Positions 6,856 through 10,689 of a stretch of 10,689 bases of DNA are shown here, piece by piece; within the stretch, counting starts at the first letter, position 1, and the number at the start of each line of letters is the position of its first letter. The translations under genes were made by a program, and so were the position numbers. The notes below the pieces were generated by a model. That model did no database searches, was not told the origin of the DNA, and saw nothing but the letters and a program-made list of their open reading frames with translations. The stretch is taken from positions 1-10,689 of the forward strand of contig CAITQY010000741.1 in NCBI GenBank assembly GCA_903894655.1, written 5' to 3'. This DNA comes from an uncultured Gemmatimonadota bacterium. GTDB lineage: Bacteria; Gemmatimonadota; Gemmatimonadetes; Gemmatimonadales; Gemmatimonadaceae.

Positions 6856-6892
6856 CGATGGCCGGTCCGTGGTGGCCCGGCCATTGCTTTTT
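6856..6892 (+). terminator. Intrinsic-terminator-like hairpin before flgB
   Basis: ATGGCCGG (6858-6865) and CCGGCCAT (6877-6884) form a perfect 8-bp GC-rich stem, extendable by a G-U and a C-G pair to about 10 bp, with an 11-base loop. It is followed by GC and then five T residues (6888-6892). This has the look of a Rho-independent terminator for read-through from the regulator gene, 190 bp after its stop. The 3' arm overlaps the predicted -24/-12 promoter. Confidence 0.55.
6873..6888 (+). promoter_or_regulatory. Sigma-54 (-24/-12) promoter of the flgB-flgC-fliE-fliF-fliG operon
   Basis: TGGCCC, 5 bp, TTGCT matches the RpoN consensus TGGCAC-N5-TTGCW with one mismatch. The invariant GG (6874-6875) and GC (6886-6887) are separated by exactly 10 bp. 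The predicted start is near 6899, giving a 37-base leader to the flgB ATG at 6936. The match gains weight from the sigma-54 activator gene just upstream and the basal-body operon just downstream, the layout known for sigma-54-driven flagellar genes in Campylobacter, Vibrio and Caulobacter. Confidence 0.7.
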
Positions 6893-6893
6893 A

Positions 6894-6925
6894 CCGGTGT
6901 GGATACGCTCGCCCTTTCACACCGG
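6894..6925 (+). promoter_or_regulatory. Inverted repeat ending at the flgB ribosome binding site
   Basis: CCGGTGTG (6894-6901) and CACACCGG (6918-6925) are a perfect 8-bp inverted repeat with a 16-base loop. The right arm runs into the Shine-Dalgarno-like GGGAA (6924-6928). It spans the predicted sigma-54 start, so it could be an operator at the start site or a hairpin that hides the ribosome binding site in longer read-through transcripts. Confidence 0.4.
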
Positions 6926-6928
6926 GAA
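6924..6928 (+). promoter_or_regulatory. flgB ribosome binding site
   Basis: GGGAA lies seven bases before the ATG at 6936. It supports this start over an in-frame ATG at 6858, which would lie upstream of the predicted promoter and inside the terminator-like hairpin. Confidence 0.55.
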
Positions 6929-6935
6929 TACGCAG

Positions 6936-7235
6936 ATGCTCTTCGGACTCATCGATCGCACCACATCCGCCACCTCGCTCAAAGGCGCGCTCGACAAGAG
7001 TGTGGAGCGGTCTCGGGGCATCGCGGATCGCGTCTCCAAGGCAACCGTGGGCAATGGTGACGGATTCGCCCTGGAAGCGAAGGCCGGCATGGCACAGGCC
7101 AACGTGAATCCCGTGAACGTGGAGGACGAGATGACGGCGCTGGCGGACGAACAGATCCGCTTCCTTGCCACCAGCCGCCTCCTCGAAAAGACGTACGCCA
7201 GCCTCCGCTCCGCGATCAAGGGAGGTAACGGCTGA
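6936..7235 (+). CDS. flgB: Flagellar proximal rod protein FlgB (short, divergent)
   Basis: The 99-aa product is identified as FlgB, a proximal rod subunit exported into the periplasm that sits between FliE and FlgC. The N-terminal part (LFGLIDRTTSATSLKGALDKSVERSRGIADRV) aligns with the first rod helix. The C-terminal part, VNVEDEMTALADEQIRFLATSRLLEKTYASLRSAIKGG (60-97), is a good match to the FlgB C-terminal helix. FlgB is usually about 130 aa. Here the middle is shortened and the normal rod motif, close to NIANxxTPGYK, is replaced by RVSKATVGNGDGF (32-44). The start at 6936 is preferred to 6858 because the upstream extension matches nothing in FlgB and would begin before the promoter. Its stop overlaps the flgC start (TGATG). 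It is first in the operon. Confidence 0.85.
   Translation: MLFGLIDRTTSATSLKGALDKSVERSRGIADRVSKATVGNGDGFALEAKAGMAQANVNPVNVEDEMTALADEQIRFLATSRLLEKTYASLRSAIKGGNG
7221..7226 (+). promoter_or_regulatory. Strong ribosome binding site of flgC
   Basis: GGAGGT is a near-perfect Shine-Dalgarno eight bases before the ATG at 7235. It lies inside the flgB coding end. It supports the long flgC start at 7235 over the in-frame ATG at 7301, where family similarity begins and no such site is seen. Confidence 0.75.
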
Positions 7236-7864
7236 TGTCCATTGATCCGAGCCGCCGCCCCGCCCTACTCCCGATCCCGGGCCAGCAGACGCTCCGCCCG
7301 ATGTTCCGCTCGCTTGGCATCGCCGCCAGCGGACTCAGTGCACAGCGCCAGCGCATGGAAACAATCGCCCAGAATATGGCGAACGCCGATGTGACCCGCG
7401 GCCCCGACGGTCAGCCGTACAAGCGGAAAGACGTCGTGATGGAAGCGGCCACGTCACAGAACGCGCGCTACACCTCCGAAAATTTCGCGACGACCATGGG
7501 CACGGCCGCCGCCAGCAGCAGCGTGTTCGGCAGCAGCGCCTTCGACATCGCACCCGGCGATTCCCGCAAAGCCATCGAGGTGCCCGTGTTGCCCACCACC
7601 GGCGGCGTGAACGGCACGCTCGGCGGCACACTCGGCGGTGAGTTCGGCGTTCGCGTGGCCGGCGTGGCGGAAGATCAAGGCGAAGGACGGCTCGTGTACG
7701 AGCCGAATCACCCTGATGCCAACGACGCCGGCTACGTGCGCTACCCCGACATCGACACCACACAGGAAATGGTCAAGCTGATGGATGCCAAACGCATCTT
7801 CGAAGCGAACGCCGCCGTGTTTCAGACCGCCAAGTCGATGCTCCGCGCATCGATCGACATCTAA
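7235..7864 (+). CDS. flgC: Flagellar proximal rod protein FlgC with N-terminal extension and internal insertion
   Basis: The 209-aa product is FlgC, a rod subunit exported by the flagellar type III system. MFRSLGIAASGLSAQRQRMETIAQNMANADV (23-53) and GPDGQPYKRKDVVME (56-70) match the family, as do LVYEPNHPDANDAGYVRYPDID (153-174) and the C-terminal helix EMVKLMDAKRIFEANAAVFQTAKSML (178-203). FlgC is normally about 130-150 aa. Two parts explain the excess: a 22-residue N-terminal extension (MSIDPSRRPALLPIPG...), and roughly 50 extra residues between positions 72 and 135, rich in Ser, Ala, Thr and Gly, including the small repeat GTLGGTLGG. The start at 7235 is chosen for its strong GGAGGT site and TGATG overlap with flgB. 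The ATG at 7301 would give a conventional N-terminus. Second gene of the operon. Confidence 0.93.
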   Translation: MSIDPSRRPALLPIPGQQTLRPMFRSLGIAASGLSAQRQRMETIAQNMANADVTRGPDGQPYKRKDVVMEAATSQNARYTSENFATTMGTAAASSSVFGSSAFDIAPGDSRKAIEVPVLPTTGGVNGTLGGTLGGEFGVRVAGVAEDQGEGRLVYEPNHPDANDAGYVRYPDIDTTQEMVKLMDAKRIFEANAAVFQTAKSMLRASIDI

Positions 7865-7873
7865 GGGATTCAC

Positions 7874-8251
7874 ATGAGCGTCAACGGCATCAACAACACC
7901 CCGCTGCTTCCCAACCTCGGCGCCACCCGCGCCGAGACGGCACGCACGCAGAACGGCGCGCAGAATGGCGCCGAGCGCGCGCAGCAGGCGACGACGAACG
8001 CTCGCGCATCGCAGAACGCCGCGCTCAAGCCGCAGGCGCCGATTGCCGGACAGTCCACCGCGCAGAGCACGGTGCCGCCGGAAGCACCAGCCGGCACCGA
8101 CCCGACGTTGTGGAGCGTGCTCACGAACGACGAGCGCAACTTTTTCGCGAAAACCGCCGCGCTCGGGCCACTCACCTACGGCCGCATCAAAGCCGCCACG
8201 AACCCGGCGCCGCCAGCGGCGCGCGGAATTCGCCTCGACGTCCGCGCCTGA
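7874..8251 (+). CDS. Unrecognised 125-aa protein encoded between flgC and fliE
   Basis: I do not recognise this protein. It sits 9 bp after flgC and 26 bp before fliE, with an AAGGGA ribosome binding site (7863-7868), so it is translated as part of the basal-body operon. Residues about 15-75 are low complexity, rich in Ala, Gln, Asn and Thr, without cysteine, and probably disordered. From about 76 to 104 there is a denser, structured-looking patch, DPTLWSVLTNDERNFFAKTA followed by ALGPLTYG, then a Pro/Ala linker and a C-terminal GIRLDVRA. There is no signal peptide or membrane segment. A disordered, Ser/Thr/Asn/Gln-rich start is common in substrates of the flagellar type III exporter, so export or a chaperone or rod-accessory role is possible. 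This is speculation from context. It does not resemble FliE, FlgM or FlgJ. Confidence 0.8.
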   Translation: MSVNGINNTPLLPNLGATRAETARTQNGAQNGAERAQQATTNARASQNAALKPQAPIAGQSTAQSTVPPEAPAGTDPTLWSVLTNDERNFFAKTAALGPLTYGRIKAATNPAPPAARGIRLDVRA

Positions 8252-8277
8252 TTCTCGACTCCCACCGACTGATCATC

Positions 8278-8595
8278 ATGCAGAATCGAATCGAGCTTCT
8301 CACACGGGCGATGCCCGAGTTCGGCGGACGCGACACCGGCCTCGCCAAGCAGGTCCCGGTCGTCGGTGAAGGCGAGCACTCATTCGGCAACACGCTCACG
8401 CGCGCCATCAACGAAGTGTCCGACGCGCGCGATCGCGCGGGTGACCTCACGCAGCGCTTCGCCGCCGGCGAAAACGTCGAGTTGCACCAGGTGATGGCCG
8501 CCGGTGAAGAAGCCGGTCTCGCGCTCGACATGATGATCGAGTTGCGCAACAAGATGGTCGAGGCCTATCGGTCCGTCATCGCCATGCAGTCCTGA
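8278..8595 (+). CDS. fliE: Flagellar hook-basal body complex protein FliE
   Basis: The 105-aa product is FliE, which joins the MS ring to the proximal rod and is an early export substrate. The typical pattern is visible: SFGNTLTRAINEVSDARDRA (35-54), LTQRFAAGENVELHQVM (57-73) and the highly conserved end LALDMMIELRNKMVEAYRSVIAMQ (81-104), matching the usual RNKxxxAYxxIMxMQ. Length is normal for the family. The frame is open further upstream to 8110, overlapping the previous gene, but those codons match nothing and the ATG at 8278 gives the expected N-terminus. The Shine-Dalgarno is weak. It is followed 13 bp later by fliF. Confidence 0.93.
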   Translation: MQNRIELLTRAMPEFGGRDTGLAKQVPVVGEGEHSFGNTLTRAINEVSDARDRAGDLTQRFAAGENVELHQVMAAGEEAGLALDMMIELRNKMVEAYRSVIAMQS

Positions 8596-8608
8596 GTAAG
8601 CGATCGTC

Positions 8609-10192
8609 ATGAATTCCCTGATGGAATCTCTCTTCGGACGCATGGGCAACGGACGGCAGATTGCGATCATCGCAGTCGGCGTCATCGCCACGGCGCTCGT
8701 ATTCGGCGTGTCACGCTGGGCGACCCAGCCGACGATGGTCCCGCTGTATGCGGACATCCCGGTGGAAAACGTGAAAGCGATGACCGACAAACTCACCGAA
8801 ACGGGCATCGTGTACGAACTCGATCGCACCGGTTCGACGATCCTGGTGGCCAGTGCCGATCTGGCGCGAGCCCGCGTGAATCTCGCGGCGGAGGCGATGC
8901 CGACCGGCGGCCGTCCGGGCCTCGAGCTATTCGACAAACCGTCGTGGGGCATGACGGACTTCACACAAAAAGTGAACTATCGTCGCGCCCTCGAGGGAGA
9001 ACTCGAACGCACGATCGGCAAGCTGAAGAACGTCGAGATGGTGCAGGTGCACCTCGCCCTCGAGGACGCGCAGATGTTCAAAGCGAACGAGCGTCCGAGC
9101 AAGGCATCGGTGACGCTCAAGATGGCCGGGGGCGAGACGCCGCGTGCCGAGACGGTGCACGGCATTGCGAGCATGGTCGCCAACAGCGTGGGCGGCCTCG
9201 AACCTGAGCACGTCACGATCGTCGACGAGCGCGGCCAGGCCCTCACGCTCGAAGACGAAGGCTCGGTGGCCGGTCTCTCCAGCCGTCAACTGTCGGTGCA
9301 GCGCGAAGTCGAGACGTACATGGAACAGAAGGCCGACAAGCTGCTCAACAGCCTCGTTGGCGCCGGCAACGCCCGCGTGCAGGTGGCTGCGTCGATCAAC
9401 TTCGACAAAGTCGAGCGCACGGTGCAGGCCGTCGACCCCGAGCGTCAGGCACTCGCCACGGAGCAGAAGGCCGAAGTGACGCCAAGCAATCCCTCGCAGG
9501 GCGCTGGCTACAGCACCACCGCCACGTCCTACGAGAACACGAAGAGTGTCGAGAGCTTCAGCGGCGCGATCGGCAATCTGAAGAAGCTCACCGTAGCGGT
9601 ACTCGTGGCCGACAAGGTCACGATGCCGGTGCTCGACACCACGATCAAGACGGCGCAAGCGCCGATCATCACGGTACGCACGCCCGAAGAAATCGCTCGC
9701 ATCGAGACGCTGGTGCGCAACGCGCTCGGCGTCGACTCGACGCGCGGCGACATGATTTCGGTGGTGAGTGCACCGTTCGACATACCCGCTCCGATCGTGC
9801 AACGCGACTCGGTGCTGCCGCCGCCGGACATGATGGCTAAGCTGCAGGCGAACCCGAAGCCGATCGTGGCGATCGCCGCCCTCATCGTATTGCTCGTCAT
9901 CGCGCTCGTGAGTGTGAGCGCGCTCAAGCCAAAGAAATCGCTGGCCGTTGCCGGCGGATCGCCGAACCTGCTGCCGTCGATCTCCGGGTATCCGGAGCTA
10001 CCCGCCAGCTCGCAGATGCAGTCGGCGATGCAGGGCGCGAACGACTATGGCGATCGGGAACTCGATGAGCCCAAGCGCCCCGTACGTCTTCCCCCTCCGC
10101 CAACCACCCTGGAACGTGAACAAGCCATGGCCACCGTGGACCAGCGTCCTGACGCTGCCGTCCGTGTGATGCGCAGCTGGCTTCGTTCGTGA
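8609..10192 (+). CDS. fliF: Flagellar MS-ring protein FliF
   Basis: The 527-aa product is FliF, which forms the inner-membrane MS ring that houses the export gate and holds the rotor. Membrane segments are at about 17-34 (QIAIIAVGVIATALVFGV) and 418-438 (PIVAIAALIVLLVIALVSVSA). Between them lie the periplasmic ring-building domains (PLYADIPVENVKAMTDKL at 45-62, NYRRALEGELERTIGKLKNVEMVQVHLAL at 123-151, TSYENTKSVES at 306-316). The cytoplasmic tail ends in VDQRPDAAVRVMRSWLRS (510-527), the FliG-binding helix seen in FliF proteins. The length fits the usual 520-580 residues. The second membrane segment is followed by a proline-rich linker (490-500). The stop overlaps the likely GTG start of fliG. 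Confidence 0.96.
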   Translation: MNSLMESLFGRMGNGRQIAIIAVGVIATALVFGVSRWATQPTMVPLYADIPVENVKAMTDKLTETGIVYELDRTGSTILVASADLARARVNLAAEAMPTGGRPGLELFDKPSWGMTDFTQKVNYRRALEGELERTIGKLKNVEMVQVHLALEDAQMFKANERPSKASVTLKMAGGETPRAETVHGIASMVANSVGGLEPEHVTIVDERGQALTLEDEGSVAGLSSRQLSVQREVETYMEQKADKLLNSLVGAGNARVQVAASINFDKVERTVQAVDPERQALATEQKAEVTPSNPSQGAGYSTTATSYENTKSVESFSGAIGNLKKLTVAVLVADKVTMPVLDTTIKTAQAPIITVRTPEEIARIETLVRNALGVDSTRGDMISVVSAPFDIPAPIVQRDSVLPPPDMMAKLQANPKPIVAIAALIVLLVIALVSVSALKPKKSLAVAGGSPNLLPSISGYPELPASSQMQSAMQGANDYGDRELDEPKRPVRLPPPPTTLEREQAMATVDQRPDAAVRVMRSWLRS

Positions 10193-10689
10193 GCACGAGC
10201 ATGATTGCACTCCCCCGCGGTGGCGGACACGGCGCCGACAAGTACGCACCCGATCGGCTCACCGGCCGCCAGAAAGTGGCGATCGTGTGCATGGCGATCG
10301 GCACGGAGCATGCGGCCAAGGTCACGGCCGGCCTGCACCCGGAAGAGGCGGAGATTGTCGCCCTCGAAATGGCGCAGCTCGATCGCGTGCCGCCCGCGGT
10401 CACCGATGCCATTCTCGCCGAATGGCTGGAGCTGACGCTCGGGGTCGATTCCTTGAGCTCTGGCGGCGTGGAGTTCGCGAAGGATGTGCTCGAAGCGGCC
10501 TTCGGACCGGCCAAGGCGCAGCAGATTCTCAAACGCATTCAGGGACAGCTCGCCGACAGCGACCGGTTCGGTCGTCTGCGTCGCGCCGACCCGCAGCAGC
10601 TCGGCAATACGCTGCGCGGCGAACACCCACAAACGATTGCGCTCATTCTTGCGCACCTCGATCCGACCCATGTCGCCGCCATTTTGCGC
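10189..10689 (+). CDS. fliG: Flagellar rotor/switch protein FliG (5' part, cut by window edge)
   Basis: An open frame runs from here to the window end without a stop, giving 167 residues of FliG, the C-ring protein that binds FliF at its N-terminus and carries torque. DRLTGRQKVAIVCMAIGTEHAAKVTAGL (22-49) is the FliG N-terminal domain that grips the FliF tail. LRGEHPQTIALILAHLDPTHVAAIL (142-166) contains the EHPQ motif of the middle domain, which binds FliM. The C-terminal torque domain is beyond the window. The GTG at 10189 overlaps the fliF stop (GTGA) and is preferred as a coupled start. The ATG at 10201 would remove four residues, and neither has a strong ribosome binding site. Confidence 0.95.
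   Translation, partial: MSTSMIALPRGGGHGADKYAPDRLTGRQKVAIVCMAIGTEHAAKVTAGLHPEEAEIVALEMAQLDRVPPAVTDAILAEWLELTLGVDSLSSGGVEFAKDVLEAAFGPAKAQQILKRIQGQLADSDRFGRLRRADPQQLGNTLRGEHPQTIALILAHLDPTHVAAILR

Noticed and set aside
8927..9802. A 291-codon minus-strand frame inside fliF
   Set aside because: fliF on the + strand is certain from membrane segments and the FliG-binding tail; the antisense product shows no family signature.

Overview
The window is part of a bacterial chromosome with high GC content and tightly packed genes. It holds a flagellar gene cluster with surface-glycan or flagellin-modification genes on its left edge. The gene set (flgB, flgC, fliE, fliF, fliG, flgL, fliW, a sigma-54 activator) fits a Gram-negative-type bacterium that uses FliW and RpoN. 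The combination and the divergent flagellar sequences suggest a phylum such as Gemmatimonadota, but that is an inference from gene content and style, not something the sequence proves.

Left part (1-1595, + strand): the last codons of an unidentified gene overlap a NeuD/PglD-type acetyltransferase. This is followed by a class I SAM-dependent methyltransferase of the Methyltransf_24 type. Both look like sugar or glycan tailoring enzymes.

Middle left (1620-4939, - strand): a convergent operon reads flgL (hook-filament junction protein), fliW (flagellin-binding assembly factor) and then a large two-domain protein. That protein has a degenerate methyltransferase-like N-terminus and a GT4-type glycosyltransferase C-terminus. 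A well-spaced sigma-28 (FliA)-like promoter lies upstream of flgL. The operon position suggests the glycosyltransferase acts on flagellin. No csrA and no flgK are visible nearby.

Centre (5189-6667, + strand): an NtrC-family response regulator (receiver, AAA+ sigma-54 activator with GAFTGA, Fis-type HTH) is divergent from flgL.

The 268-bp gap 6668-6935 is unusually structured. In order it holds a GGTCGG/CCGACC/GGTCGG repeat set, a 9-bp imperfect palindrome about 97 bp upstream of the predicted start site, an intrinsic-terminator-like hairpin with a T run, a correctly spaced -24/-12 (sigma-54) promoter built into the 3' arm of that hairpin, and a perfect 8-bp inverted repeat that ends at the flgB ribosome binding site.

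Right part (6936-10689, + strand): flgB, flgC, an unrecognised 125-aa gene, fliE, fliF and the first 167 codons of fliG form one tight operon for the proximal rod, MS ring and C ring. FlgB is short and lacks the usual rod motif, and FlgC carries an N-terminal extension and a large internal insertion. The overall picture is a staged flagellar regulon: the activator switches on the basal-body operon through sigma-54, while hook-filament and filament-modification genes are read from a FliA-type promoter.
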